64,000 bases of DNA from Hydrangea macrophylla (taxonomy: Eukaryota; Streptophyta; Magnoliopsida; Cornales; Hydrangeaceae). Made by a program: the position numbers and the translations under genes. The notes beneath the pieces were generated by a model. The model was given only the letters and a program-made list of their open reading frames with translations. It searched no databases and was not told the DNA's origin. Where the stretch lies: contig CM066991.1 in the NCBI GenBank assembly GCA_033977485.1, positions 35,895,850 through 35,959,849 on the forward strand. The letters run 5' to 3'. This document shows positions 23,246 through 34,537 of this stretch, piece by piece (within the stretch, counting starts at the first letter, position 1; each line of letters begins with the position of its first letter).

Positions 23246-23425
23246 TTATAAAATAACAATATTATACTTCATGAAAACACGAATTGTCGATTAAAAAGCC
23301 ATCTCTGTTTAATAAACCTCCTCTGTTTATAAATTAGTGAATCTCTATTTTTACCGTGTGTTTAAAATTTATAAAATAACAAAATTATTCTTAATGAAAA
23401 ATCCGACGGCATTCCTTTATTAAAG

Positions 23426-23833
23426 GGATAATACTTGGGGCACAAGAAGATGACTGAAAGTAATTCATTTTTCATTAATTTCACAACACATACACGACTG
23501 TATATATAAGCACAGCTAACATTCCAGCTGTCATAACAAACTTTCTCTGATATATCTATCTAACTGAATTCTCTGCTGTTAACTGTAGAGAAGTTTTAAC
23601 GGTTGATCTGAGTATTGTGTGGACTGTCCAGGATCGATGAGCTGGAGTCTTCTTGGATTGATGAGGTGGCATGAGTCACAACCTTTTTTGCACAACCTTC
23701 ATTTTGTGTCTATCTCTCTCCTAGTGGGCACTGTGGGGTCACTGACACTGTGAGACCCATCAAGAGAAATAGACACAAAATGAAAGTTGTACAAAAAAAA
23801 TTATGAATTTGATTGTGCCCCAAGTATTACTCT
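23426..23833. mobile_element. Larger MITE of the same family in the SDR promoter region
   Basis: The ends ATAATACTTGGGGCACA and TGTGCCCCAAGTATTAC match the family. The imperfect TSD is TATTAAAG/TGTTAAAG. The inner palindrome (CATTTTGTGTCTATCTCTC ... AGACACAAAATGAAAGTTG) is intact on the right half, but the left arm is split by about 230 bases of foreign sequence (about 23445-23675) that looks like a copia LTR scrap. Confidence 0.7.
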
Positions 23834-23887
23834 TGTTAAAGACCACTAGAGCCTAACTGATACAGATATAGATATACGGAGTACATA

Positions 23888-23908
23888 GATATATATATAT
23901 ATATATAC
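23888..23908 (+). promoter_or_regulatory. TATA-rich core promoter of the SDR gene
   Basis: A run of TATATATATATATATA lies 38-58 bases before the start codon, with no other obvious TATA element between the MITE end (23833) and the ATG. The exact transcription start is unknown. Confidence 0.45.
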
Positions 23909-23945
23909 ACGCACAGAGAGAATTGAAGACGTCGGAATCGAAGCA

Positions 23946-24306
23946 ATGGCGAGTCAGGTGTCAAGTCACTTGGAGCCATGGCGCGACCTGGAGGGTAAGG
24001 TCGTGATGGTCACGGGCGCTTCCTCCGGTCTCGGCCGAGACTTCTGCGTCGACCTAGCCAAGGCCGGTTGCAAGATCATCGCGGCCGCACGGCGAATCGA
24101 ACGCCTCAAATCTCTCTGCGACGAAATCAACCACTTCACCTTCTCAATCTCGGGCGATCCGAGCCGCCCGACTAAACTCGGCGTACGAGCCATTGCTGTT
24201 GAGCTGGATGTGAGCGCCAACGGTCCCTCAATTGAGGACTCTGTTCGGAGAGCTTGGGACGCGTTTGGCCGTATTGATGCTTTGATCAATAATGCCGGTG
24301 TTAGAG
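23946..24306 (+). CDS. Short-chain dehydrogenase/reductase, exon 1
   Basis: Classical SDR enzymes reduce or oxidise carbonyl/hydroxyl substrates with NAD(P)H. Residues 1-120 carry the Rossmann cofactor site TGASSGLG (about residues 24-31), an AARR motif after the second beta strand that favours NADP(H), the acidic LDV motif that contacts adenine, and NNAG. The most similar plant proteins I know are the FabG-like SDRs annotated as 3-oxoacyl-ACP-reductase-like; the substrate is unknown. The exon ends at AGA-G|GTAATT, phase 1. It is distinctly GC-richer than its surroundings and has no frameshift or stop. The start ATG is in context GCAATGGCG. Exon 2 is at 61945-62174, and the intervening 37.6 kb is intron. 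Confidence 0.92.
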
Positions 24307-25800
24307 GTAATTAGAATTCTCGTGTGTGTGTGTGTATAAATATATATAGATATATATATATGTGTGTTGTGCTTTGGGATTTTAGTTTTGTACTGTGTTT
24401 CGTTGCTGAGAATACCGAGGAATGTGCATAGAAATGAGTTTGTGTTTGGAGATTCTCGATAGAACTAAGGGCGGCAGTGTAAGATTATATTGTTTTTGAG
24501 TATATATATGTATGTGTGTGCATATATTTTTGTATGCTAGAAACGTGAACACATGATATGACTGTTTATAACAGATGAAGAAAAATATTTACTCCTTAGA
24601 AAGCAAGAAAGGCGAGAGAGAATTCGCTAATAATTGAATGCCAGAATGGTAAAGACATCCTAAAACCTAAGCAATATTTTGAATCGTTATGGCCTGATTG
24701 TGTTTATCATTCATAATTCACAGTTTGTAAAGCATTTTTACACATCATTTTGGAATAAGAGACTAGGAAAACGGAAAACTTCTTGTTTATTCCTGTGCAA
24801 TCATTCCCTGGTTTTGTTATTCGTTATTTTTAGCAAAATTTTGTAGATAACAGCCATTTCTCAAAATGGCCTTGTTCAAGATGGTGAATTTTGATATGGA
24901 AATGCATTACAAAATGTGAATGAATTTCGACATCTCATGTTTAAATTCATGAGGTGTCTAAACAGGAGAATTTAGTTCCCATCGTTTTCTTTTTCTTTTT
25001 TTCTTCACACTGTGTTAATCATATAAGAAAATATAAAAAGTGGGTGCCAGTATTTGAAAGAGTAGCGAAAACATGTAACCCTGTCCAATATAAGAGCGTG
25101 GTTTTATTTCTTACATTTTGATATAATCACACTTTCTCCAGTCTCATCAAACTTCACAATCACCTAAAACTAAGCAATAAATGACAAAGGTTTTCACCTT
25201 ACCTGATGAATGAGGGCCATTGGCAAGTTCGCGACAATTGAAGCGGAGTGAGGACGGAGGAGAGTGCACACCTACTTGCTTGGGAAATGGAGATTGGAGA
25301 GAGGGTAAGAGTAGAGGGAGATCGAAATCAGGCTGAGCGCAATGGAGTAGTGATGTAGCTTCGATAAGATAATTGGATCAAGGACCCGATTGATAATCGG
25401 ATCAAAGTCGAAAAAACTTGCAAATCTGATTTATAGCAAATAATTGCAATCTCCAGCAACGATGGCTCGATTACCACTAGCTGTGGGACTTAAATCCAAG
25501 CCCTAGGAAATAGAAAGCTAAAAAAACACTGTCTGAAATATATTTCTCCAAAAAAACTGCCTCCCTAGAGTGGTTTGACAACCCTATATAAAGAAGCGAA
25601 GGTGACTTCATGATGAAATAACTAGACTCTAGTTAACCGACAAGCGGCTAACATGCAGCCACTAAATAAAAAGCTGCTTACAAGCATATACCTCCATGAC
25701 AAGTAGCTTACAAAACAATACTCTAAGAAAGCTAGATTTTAATAATGCTAATATGTTATAAACTAAATCTAATCTTGATGAAGAAACAAAAGACTCCTAA
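24307..25800 (+). other. SDR intron 1, proximal unassigned part
   Basis: It begins with the donor GTAATT and contains TA/TG microsatellites (about 24323-24365 and 24498-24530). No gene or complete element is recognised. Confidence 0.6.
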
Positions 25801-25807
25801 AACATAT

Positions 25808-26590
25808 AAAAACATAAAAAGTCGTTTCTTACACCAAGAAAATCATCTTTTTTGGGATTTTCCATGGACCGTAGTTTCCACCCAAAAACTTCTCAGTTTC
25901 AATCACATCAATTCCAGCTGCATTAGAGAAAACTAGACATTGAGTTATGTAATGACGAAACACAACAATTGCGGATCTCCAACCATTTATATTCGATGTG
26001 GGAGTTACAATTTGTTGCGATGTAAGTTGGCAGGAAAACTAGTATCGGTGAACCTGTCCTTCCGTTCTTACAGTTAAATGTTTCTACAATGATGAAATCC
26101 ACGTATGACGCATTTTCTGATGTGACCCAATCATTGGGCTGTCCATCCAGATTGCCATAAAAAAAAAAATTCACAGCTTATATATCAGCTTCTTTGGTTT
26201 TTTCATTTTCTTCGTCTTGTTCCTTTGTAACTTTCTCAAGTACAATGTCAACCTTAGAGGGTGTTTTCTTGGCATCAGCCTACTGGCCTCTATAACTCTT
26301 GTAGTCATCACAAGAGTTGCTTCTTCAAAAGGGTTGTTAGCATATCTTCAATTTTCTGGAAACGATTATCTTTACCCCTGCGCAAATCTTCAATTGCCCA
26401 TTCAAGGAGATTAATCTTCTCATCATGAGATTGGATCGTTTTAGCAAGAGTTTGAATCTTCTGATCACGCTCAACATTAGTCACCATAAACATAAAAGGT
26501 CATTTCGTACACCAATAAAATCTTCTTTTTTGGAATTTTTCATGGACCGTAGTTTCCACCCAACATACTTCCAAGTCTCAACCACATCAG
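25808..26590. repeat. Pair of about 105-bp direct repeats
   Basis: The segment with CATGGACCGTAGTTTCCACC occurs at about 25808-25915 and again at about 26487-26590, with high similarity along its length. The intervening 570 bases include a short antisense coiled-coil-like frame (26493-26308). The class is unknown; a small non-autonomous LTR-like element is possible. Confidence 0.6.
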
Positions 26591-27146
26591 GTAGTGCGAC
26601 TATCGTGAAAAAATTTGAGGGAGGAAAGTTTATGTGATGTTTGAACTGAAAAGATGGAGGGTTGGTTTTAAAAGATAAGAAAGCAGTCGATTAAATGTGT
26701 TTTGGTATATATAAAAAACAAAATTTGAAAAATTCCTCATCCCGTTGCCCGATACTAAAAATTCATCGGGAAGGAAACAAAAAAAAGCACGACAAAACTT
26801 TACCGTCAGATAGGTGTCTTTAGCATCTTATTTTGAGCAATAGCGTTTTCGGCACCATTCTATGTGGACACGTGTGGAAACTGGTATGAAGCCGTTTTCG
26901 AAGTGACCTCTCTATAAAATTTAAATCCATTAATTCTTAAACCCCTTAAAATTTGATTACGTCATCTTCAGTTCTTTTGACGAGTTGTACTACACTAAGT
27001 TTTAATTAATTATCTCAAAATAAGATTAAATTGGATTATATCTCTTGAATGTTGATTTAAGTTTTTGAGCCGTTCAAAATTTGTGAAAAATATGAGTAGG
27101 TTACTCATCAAAAATCAAAATATGTTGGTCCAATTGTTTTTTTTTT

Positions 27147-27332
27147 TGAGTAATGCTATGTTTCCCAAATTTTTTTCCCAAAAAGTTTTTCCCAACACAT
27201 GTGGCAGTGGGCCCCTCTTCATTACTGGTAGGACCACTTCAACATCAACTAATAAAAATTAACTGTGCCCACTGCCACATGTGTTGGGAAACACTTTTGG
27301 GAAAAAAAATTTGGGAAGCATAGCATTACTCT
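27147..27332. mobile_element. Palindromic MITE, TTTCCCAAA subtype
   Basis: The arms GAGTAATGCTATGTTTCCCA and its inverted copy at the right end (TGGGAAGCATAGCATTACTC) share the AGTAATGCT start of the other palindromic MITEs but have different inner sequence. It is flanked by T-runs, so the TSD is not resolvable. Confidence 0.82.
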
Positions 27333-27469
27333 TTTTTTTTTGGCTCAGGTCTAAACATGTTGAGAATATTATGTCTTTTTATTTGTCTTTTAATTTTTAC
27401 TTGTTCTAGGGGCTCTTATGTAATTATTTACTTTTTCTTCATTATATATGATACACAAAAAAATTGCTT

Positions 27470-27826
27470 CTACACTAAAACCGAGCGGTAGACCCGGCAA
27501 CCCGAGGCCCGACCAAACCGGTCGGATTGTAGCGCTGGCCCGGCCCATCACAGAGACAGCTCACCTGGCCCCTAGGCATGATCCAGAACGTTTCAACCAG
27601 TTTCCTATACAAGTCAGAAGACTAATGGAAAGTACAGATTGTTTCCTAATCTAATTAGGAAACCCCCTTTGATTGATGCCCATCAATCCTAAATCAGATT
27701 GTATTACTTAATCTGTCTAATTTCCTTGTATGAATAGGTCTCTTGCATCTATAAAAGAGACCACTCACCCCTATAGAAGGGGATCGACTTTTCAGTCTGC
27801 AGAGCATCTCTATAGCAATCATCATA
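27470..27826 (+). repeat. LTR fragment related to the LTR at 10712-11405
   Basis: Long shared stretches, including TCAGAAGACTAATGGAAAGT, TGTTTCCTAATCTAATTAGG, TCTATAAAAGAGACCACTCA and GGGGATCGAC-type sequence, align with 10990-11190. Both ends are truncated; a copia LTR starts at its right edge. Confidence 0.8.
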
Positions 27827-27827
27827 G

Positions 27828-28041
27828 TTAGATTTAGCAATGGAGATTAGGGTTTGAATATAGAGAGAGAAGATGAGAGAGAGAGAAGAAGAGACGTGAG
27901 AACAACATGGGCTTAATCAAAGATTAGCCCACAAATCTGCATTGTTTCATATATATGTATATAAATATAAACTAGATACCAAATTACATAAGTATCCTTG
28001 ATATAGAACTAAAGAAAATAAACTCTAACACGCCCCCTCAA
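27828..28041 (-). repeat. copia 3' LTR with polypurine tract, minus strand
   Basis: On the - strand TTGAGGGGGCG (PPT, 28041-28031) is followed by the LTR start TGTTAGAGTTTATTTTC at 28030. The LTR runs to about 27828, ending in AAATCTAAC. The length is about 200 bases, in the range of short copia LTRs. Confidence 0.75.
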
Positions 28042-28575
28042 GCTGGAGCATACATATCAAACATGCCCAGCTTAGAAGACAAACAATGGAAAGGAACACG
28101 AGCCAAAGGCTTTGTAAGAATGTCACCCAGTTGATTATCCGAACGAATATGAGCAGTAATAATTTGTTTCTTTAGGAAGAAATCCCGAATAAAGTGACAA
28201 TCCACCTCAATGTGTTTAGTGCGCTCATGGAAAACAAGATTGTTGGCGATAAAGAGAGCAGCTTGATTATCACAATAGAGTTTCATAGGTTCAGAAAGAT
28301 CAACACCAATATCTCGAAAAAGAGAATGAACCCACAACATCTCAGATGCAGTGTGAGCCATAGCACGATACTCAGCCTCAGCACTAGAGTGTGCAGCCGC
28401 ATTTTGCTTCTTGCTGCGCCAAGTAACTAAATTTCCACCAACAAAAGTACAATAACCAGATGTAGAATGCCTATCATAGCGGTAACCAGCCCAATCAGCA
28501 TCACCAAAACCTATGACAGATAGAGAAGTAGAAGGCCGTGTTTGCACCCAAAAACTGTCAAAAGGTTTTTGAGCC
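28042..28575 (-). pseudogene. pol: copia RNase H fragment, 5'-truncated
   Basis: The frame encodes the copia RNase H C-terminal region: IGFGDADWAGYRYDRHSTSG, LVTWRSKKQN, SSAEAEYRAMA, CDNQAALFIANN, RTKHIEVDCHFIRD and GDILTKPL. It is open and ends just before the PPT. Upstream the frame runs into LTR sequence of gypsy element A at about 28576, so RT, integrase and gag are lost. The ORF extension to 28688 is translated LTR and not part of the protein. Confidence 0.88.
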
Positions 28576-28579
28576 CGAG

Positions 28580-29778
28580 TGATGCAATGAGTTAGGAAAA
28601 GGATGGTCGGCCCATAGATTGCAAAGCCCATCGGGCTAAGGAAGATGACGTCACGCAGTCTAGGAAAACAAGGCTGGTATATCAGCAAGCGTCACCCTCG
28701 GAGCAAGTAAGCTATGACGAACATGTTGTCCGATTTTAAGGTTAAGCAAGGGTGCGCCATCGGGCATCCGTAAAATATAACACGGTGTCGGAACGGAAGC
28801 CCGATGGTGGTTGAGAAGGATACACTTGACAATCGGACACCATGTGTGAAGAAAAGGTAAGAGCCGGTTGCTGATCCCGATGGGCTGCGAGCATTCGCAA
28901 TATTATCATCGGGCATGGAAAACAGAAAATATAGAAGATGGGCTTGTATGAGCCCGATTTAACTAAGGAGATAATTGATGAGTCAGATGGACGAACAAAG
29001 GAAGGCGGTGTTGCTGAGAGCTGTCATAATGACGTCATCTGGATTGTTAAGTAAGCAGAGTCCATTTCAGGAAGGCATCTGATCACGTCTAGCTAGAATT
29101 TGTAGGCCAACTCCTAAAATGTTGGGATTGATTGAATCAAGATAAAGATAAGGCAACTGTTCGAGATTGGGAAGGATTCTGCCGCTATCAATCGACCAAT
29201 CAATTAGGACTGCTTAAGGCGCAAGTTAAGGGATTCCTTTCCTAATCAGAATTCCCAAAGGTCGCTATAAATATGGAGGCAGGCCAACCGTGCAAAGGAC
29301 TCCGCGTCATCTTGATACACAGCATTCAAACCTGACCCTGCGTCTCAGTTTTCTACAGCACTCAATACACTGCATTCAAGGCATCTACGCCTTTGAGTTC
29401 TCGCTTTTCTCATAGCAAATAGGTCTGCCCTTTTTGTTATTTCTTTTCATTCTTCTGGACAATCAGAGCCTGTTCTGATCTTGTTCTTTGGATTTGTTTA
29501 TTTTTCCAAACATTCAATAAAATATCTTCATATTTTATTAAACCGTTTGTGATTGTTTACTCAGTAAACTCAGCACTATTTGGCTTGTGCGCTTCAGTAC
29601 TGCCAAGGGATTTATGACGAGGGTACTTTCCTACTCACTGCACACAATCACCCTGTTTAGGAGTCAGATTCATAAAGCCTTGTGTATCACTCACACAAAC
29701 GTTTAGGAAATTAGTTTGCGCACACACACACCGAGCCCGTTTGGCTCTGGCACGCCCGCGCAAAACTACTAGCAAACA
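28580..29778 (+). repeat. 5' LTR of gypsy element A
   Basis: It runs from TGATGCAATGAG to AGCAAACA, followed by a PBS. It contains a TATA box (CTATAAATATGG, about 29269) and an AATAAA-type signal (about 29517). The left edge is set by the switch from copia sequence. No 3' LTR partner exists because element A is truncated at about 55115, so borders rest on the TG...CA rule and the PBS. Confidence 0.7.
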
Positions 29779-29782
29779 TTTT

Positions 29783-29800
29783 TGGCACGCCTGGCTGGAC
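29783..29800 (+). promoter_or_regulatory. Primer-binding site of element A
   Basis: TGGCACGCCTGGCTGGAC lies four bases after the LTR. The equivalent motif in element B (TGGCACGCCCGGTGGGAC) is at the same place, supporting a shared tRNA primer type. I did not identify the tRNA. Confidence 0.6.
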
Positions 29801-30158
29801 TCATAGTGTCAAGTCTTGCCTCCAAAGAAGGACAAGCAGACAGGGAAAACGGACAGGACGATTCTACCGTTGACCCATCTGTTGAAGAGAGTACTGGCCA
29901 TTCCTAGTAGGATGGCAGTGTAACTCTAGAGGGAATTTCTGAGGTCCTGAGAATGAACATCGAGCCTATGAGGCAATTTTAGGGATCTAATCGGCCAAAC
30001 GGCCGAGATACATCGGGGTCAAGCTGACCTTGTCATGACTACTAGGACTACACACGTAAAGCTAGATCACCTAACGGACATGATAAGCAAGCTCATAAAT
30101 ACCTACGAAACCAAGGGTAACAACGAGCGGGTCATCGGATCAGGCTCTGGCACATCGC

Positions 30159-31600
30159 TTGAGTCTGATTAGCCGAAGGATCCGGCCCTACGTTTGCCCA
30201 AACCTTAGGGAGAATAACGGTACAGGAAAACAATCTGAATCGCAGATCGGACAGGCTAGTGGCTCGGTTGTCACCGATCCCAATGGATCGGCAACGCCGG
30301 TCTTCGTCCGACGAAATGGCCGTAATGGAGAGCTAATTGGCCACACACCACCCCTAGTCCACACCGCTGGAGGGCAAAGAAACAATGGTGGGTTTTGGAC
30401 CCATCAGATCAACAACAATCAACAATAGCTACCACCTCCGTTGGTACCTCCGTAGGGGGTAGTTTAGCCCGTAGCTCCACAGCCCATCAATGAGGAGCTG
30501 TTAGCGGCCATACATGACAAGTATGGCCCGTTTATGAGAAGGATGGAGAGGCCGACCTACAGACGGCCGTATCCGTCTGAAATCGACCAAGTCATATTTC
30601 CCTAAGGGTACAAAGTCCCAAATTTCACTCTGTTCTCTGGGGAGGGTGAACAGTCTTCGGTGGAACATATTGGCCGCTTTATCGTTCAATGCGGCCATGT
30701 GAGGAGCAGTGACCCACCGAAGCTAAGGTTGTTTCCAAACTCACTGACGGGCGTAGCATTCTTATGGTATGTCAATCTTCCTGTGAATTATGTATAAAAT
30801 TGGCAGGGGATGGAAGAGTTGTTCCACGGACAGTTCTACAGGACTGAGCCTGAGACATCACTGGCAAGTCTATCCAGGATGTTACAGCTAGTAGGAGAGA
30901 CCGTTGAAACCTATATAGTCCGATTCCGCAAGGCAAAGTATCGGTGCAAGACGGTTTTGCCCGAGGAAGAGTACGTGAAAATGGCCATGGGGGGCATGTC
31001 CTTTGAACTTCGAAAGAGGTTTGAAGGAACTGACTTCTGTGACCTATTCGAGCTGGCCACACGGGCCGCTCGTTACGAGCGCATCCTTTTGGACGAGCAA
31101 GAGAAAAAAAGCTCGTCCAAGGGCACTTACTATAAGGATCCTAATTACGAGGTCCACCTAGCGGGCTGTGACCTCGAAACAGAAAGTGATATGGCCGAGT
31201 TAGTCTGCAAGCGGCCGATTATATGTAGCGCTTTAAACTAGCCCGTCAATAACAACGCCGCTGCAAAGAGAATGGCGTTTGAGGCAGGGAAGAATTGCAC
31301 TTTTGATATCACTATGGCTGATCAAATATTCGATTCTTTGTTGGCCGATAATGTGATAAAGCTGAATGAAGGTCATCGGATCCCGAAGGCCGATGACCTA
31401 AAAAATAATGAATACTGCAAGTGGCATAATTCCTGGAAATATTCCATTAATAATTGCGTTGTTTTTCGTAATGTTATATAGGAGAACGTGGAGAAAGGAA
31501 TTTTCAAGTTCTCGGACAAGGCAATGGGGATTGATGCAAATCCATTTCCCCAAATTACCGGCATCAATATGGTTATGCCCGATTTAATCTAGCTGACAAG
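30159..31600 (+). pseudogene. gag: Element A gag
   Basis: A capsid domain of the gypsy Retrotrans_gag type lies in one frame with stops: KVPNFTLFSGEGEQSSVEHI, FIVQCGHVRSSD, LFPNSLTGVAFLWYVNLP, YIVRFRKAKYRCK, LPEEEYVKMAMGGM and ELATRAARYE. Downstream is YCKWHNSWKYSINNC, the C-x2-H...C pseudo-knuckle of this lineage, and KGIFKFSDK. Stops occur near 30604, 30793, 31239 and 31480. Around 31600 the frame shifts to a basic, coiled-coil-like segment. The N-terminal part (30159-30428) is low-complexity linker. Recognition of the family is firm; the copy is dead. Confidence 0.82.
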
Positions 31601-32230
31601 ACCAAGGCCGAAAGTGGACTTGGGCCGAAGATGACAATACATGAGCTCCAAAGAACCTATCCGGAGCGCAAAGAAAAAGAACGCAAGGCCGAAGCGGAAA
31701 CGGCCGGGTCCACCATTGACAGCTTGATTGCAGACCTACGACGCCAACTGGGGCTTATTGAACAAGGCCTTTGCTCACGGTGCAAGGCTGATATCAAGAG
31801 GGAGGCATCTGGCCCGAGTAAGAGGCCCATAGTCAATGAACAACGGGAACCAAGCCTTAGAAGGTCTGTACACGAGAGACTTTCGCTGCCCAAGCAGGGG
31901 CAGCTGAAGCCCGAATGGCGGCCGAAACAATCCCTTGCTCTACAGACCGGCCCAAGAGATTTGAGCCGATTGGGGGCAAGGCACAGCCAAATAGTCTCCA
32001 ATCCAAGGATGCTAGCAAGGGCATTGACCTCAAGCATGGGCCTGAGGATGGTATTGCCACCCAGAACAGTAGACCAGAGGTGGCATCAGGCTGAACATTC
32101 TAAATTCCCAATGCAGCCCTAGTACAACAAATCTCAAAAAAGGAGATATCAATGTGCAAGGCAAGCTGAAAGGGAACGTGAGTATTGGAAGAATCGGACT
32201 TATAGCCCTCCTAAACCCAGTGCATCGTTA

Positions 32231-32937
32231 GTGCCCGACGCCCAAGAACCCTCAGGTGGAATAGAACTAGTTTTTCACAAGAAAGCTGGTAAGGGAGAGA
32301 TGCACGCCAGTGAACGCCTGAGGGAAAGCTTTAGGCGGGAGAAGCCACGGGAGGGGTGTAAGCTCGACTCAGGCAAGATGGACATGGAGACCGATGAAGA
32401 CTTCTCAGATTCGGACGCTACGCCAATTCAATTCGGAACCATCCCTGTGAGTTTATCTTCTAACATGGTTTTTACTCTGCCCATGTCTTTTATGGCTAAG
32501 CCAGACCAGCCTTCGGCTATGGAAGGAGATGTAATGGAGGGCCTGACCAAAGAGTCGGCCATGATAGAAGACATATTTTGGAACGGAGGAGAGACCGTAA
32601 AACTCAGCGTGGTGGAGGCCACAAGCAAGAATGTGGATGCCACCGATGTACGGTCTGTTCGACCCAAGATCACAATTTTAAGGCCTAAAGGATATCAAAG
32701 TGAGGAGGGGCTGAAACCTGCTGGACCGGTCAAAGTCGTCTTCGAGAAACCTACTTATCAGATGTCCCAGCATCTAAAGCCGCTATACGTGAAGGGACAT
32801 ATTGAAGGGATCCCGATAAACAGGATCCTCATTGATGGAGGGTCTACCATCAACATTATGCCCCAGATAATGTTGAGAATCTTTGAAGTGGTTGGAGCAG
32901 ATACGAAGCCCTTCGTAGCCCATGTGCAAACGGCCGA
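32231..32937 (+). pseudogene. Element A protease region, interrupted by element B
   Basis: The C-terminal half encodes a retroviral-type aspartic protease: HLKPLYVKGHIEGIPINRIL followed by the catalytic IDGGSTINIMP. The N-terminal half is acidic linker. The reading stops where element B inserted (GCCGA|TGTTGG); the last three codons of the open frame are B's LTR. The protease C-terminus resumes at 53065 (PVKLLGCGKLGRP region). Confidence 0.8.
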
Positions 32938-34305
32938 TGTTGGCACATAAACTTCAACCCAAATTTAAGCTCAACCCAAATTTAAGTCCAAAGAAAAGTT
33001 CATGCTAGTAAAGTTGTCCCAATTAGGTCAATTGGCTAAAATTCAAATGAAGATTAATCTCAGCTTGGCCCAATAAAATCAATTGGCCCAATAAGATTAG
33101 ATGGCCCAATAAGAACCCACCCACAAAATTGTTTCAAAACCCAAAGAGTAGTCATTATACCCCAAATATGACTCACGTATCTTCACAATACATGTGAGAT
33201 ACAAAGTTCGAATTTCAAAGCATAGTTGGGATTACGGATGAGGTATCAATGTTCGAATTTCGAATAAAGATTTAGAACATCATTTGGGATCCTTGAAAAT
33301 GAGATACGTGTCATCTCACTTGGAGATGACACAAGTAAAAGAGACAGTCATGTAAAAAAAAACGGATATCAGTATTCGAATTTCAAATAGAATATTTGAA
33401 TACTTGAGATCTTTGGAAAATACGTACGTATCCTCTCAAATAAAGATGATACAAACAAAATGAAGGTCCTACCAAGTCAAAGATGATATCTTAAATTCGA
33501 ATGTTGGATATAAGAAGAAGATACGTACCCTCTTACATAGAGATGGTACAAAACAAAAAAGAGACATCTGTCATCAAGGAAGGGTGATATATATCAATAT
33601 TCAAATATCTCTTTCAAAAGATACGTATTATCCTAAAGATACGAATGTTTCTAACGTCAGTTGAAAGATTCAAAAGATACGTATTATCTCTTTCAAATTT
33701 CAAAACGAGATGGTATTATCCTATGACAGCCTCTATAAATAAAGGGCTGAAGCATCAGAGAAAAAAAGGAGAGATCAACAGATAGAGATCGAAAAAACAA
33801 AACAAAGGGTTAAAAAACTAAGAGTTCAGAGAAATACAAGAGAACAGACAGAAGCTAGAGAGAGAAACACCTCTTTGGAAGAAGAAGAATAAGCAGAAGA
33901 ACAGAAGAAAAAGACATCAATACAAGACTCCTGAAGTATCAAACACAATGGAGTTCATCAGGTAAAGGGTTCCAAATCCTCTGGTAAAAAAGGGATGTAT
34001 TCGAATATAATGTATTCTATCTATGTAGAAACGGACCAAAATCCGTTCTTCCAATCAAAAAAAAATTTCCTTCTTGTTTGCCATCTGTTTTTTTTTTACT
34101 TTTTTGTTTATTTTGTTTTCTTTTTATCGCTAATCGGAGGTCAAAATAATTAACGATCTGCCTAATGGTAGATCGGAGACACGGACACCACAAATCAAAC
34201 AATAAACACTGTCGCTCAAACGACAGTGGTAATTTGTTAAACACAGATTTTTGAATCCTACAAAACAAACACAACTCAGCGGGATGACGAAAATTTGTGT
34301 CAACA
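32938..34305 (+). repeat. 5' LTR of element B
   Basis: It runs from TGTTGGCACATAAAC to GTGTCAACA. The U3 region contains seven ACGT cores, several as GATACGTA (33175, 33306, 33422, 33426, 33523, 33623, 33679). The TATA box TATAAATAAAGG is at 33734. Confidence 0.95.
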
Positions 34306-34311
34306 AATTTC

Positions 34312-34330
34312 TGGCACGCCCGGTGGGACC
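34312..34330 (+). promoter_or_regulatory. Primer-binding site of element B
   Basis: TGGCACGCCCGGTGGGACC starts six bases after the LTR end. It matches the PBS of element A at most positions. Confidence 0.65.
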
Positions 34331-34537
34331 TGTCTCTCCTCCCATCTTTCGATAAAAGAAGAAACAAAACAAAAAAAAATACAGTTTGATGGCTTTTAGA
34401 AGGATAAAAAAAAAAACGAACTTGCTAACTTTGAGATTCATAAATATTTTTTTTTCATCAGGAATGCGGAGCTGATCCTAGAAAAGCCGAGGTACACTCT
34501 CATCATCAGGAGACCACCTTCTCCTCAAAATGAAAAG

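Larger units (their letters stand above)
22825..23400. repeat. Tandem segmental duplication interrupted by two MITEs
   Basis: AGCCAACTCTGTTTAATAAA ... ATCTCTATTTTTGTC (about 22827-22898) recurs as AGCCATCTCTGTTTAATAAA ... ATCTCTATTTTTACC (about 23300-23372). The first copy carries two palindromic MITEs at its TTTAAAATTTATAAAATAAC site; the second copy is uninterrupted there. Confidence 0.8.

Noticed and set aside
28576..28916. Extension of the copia RNase H frame and a 74-aa frame
   Set aside because: They read into the 5' LTR of element A; the homology to copia stops at about 28575.
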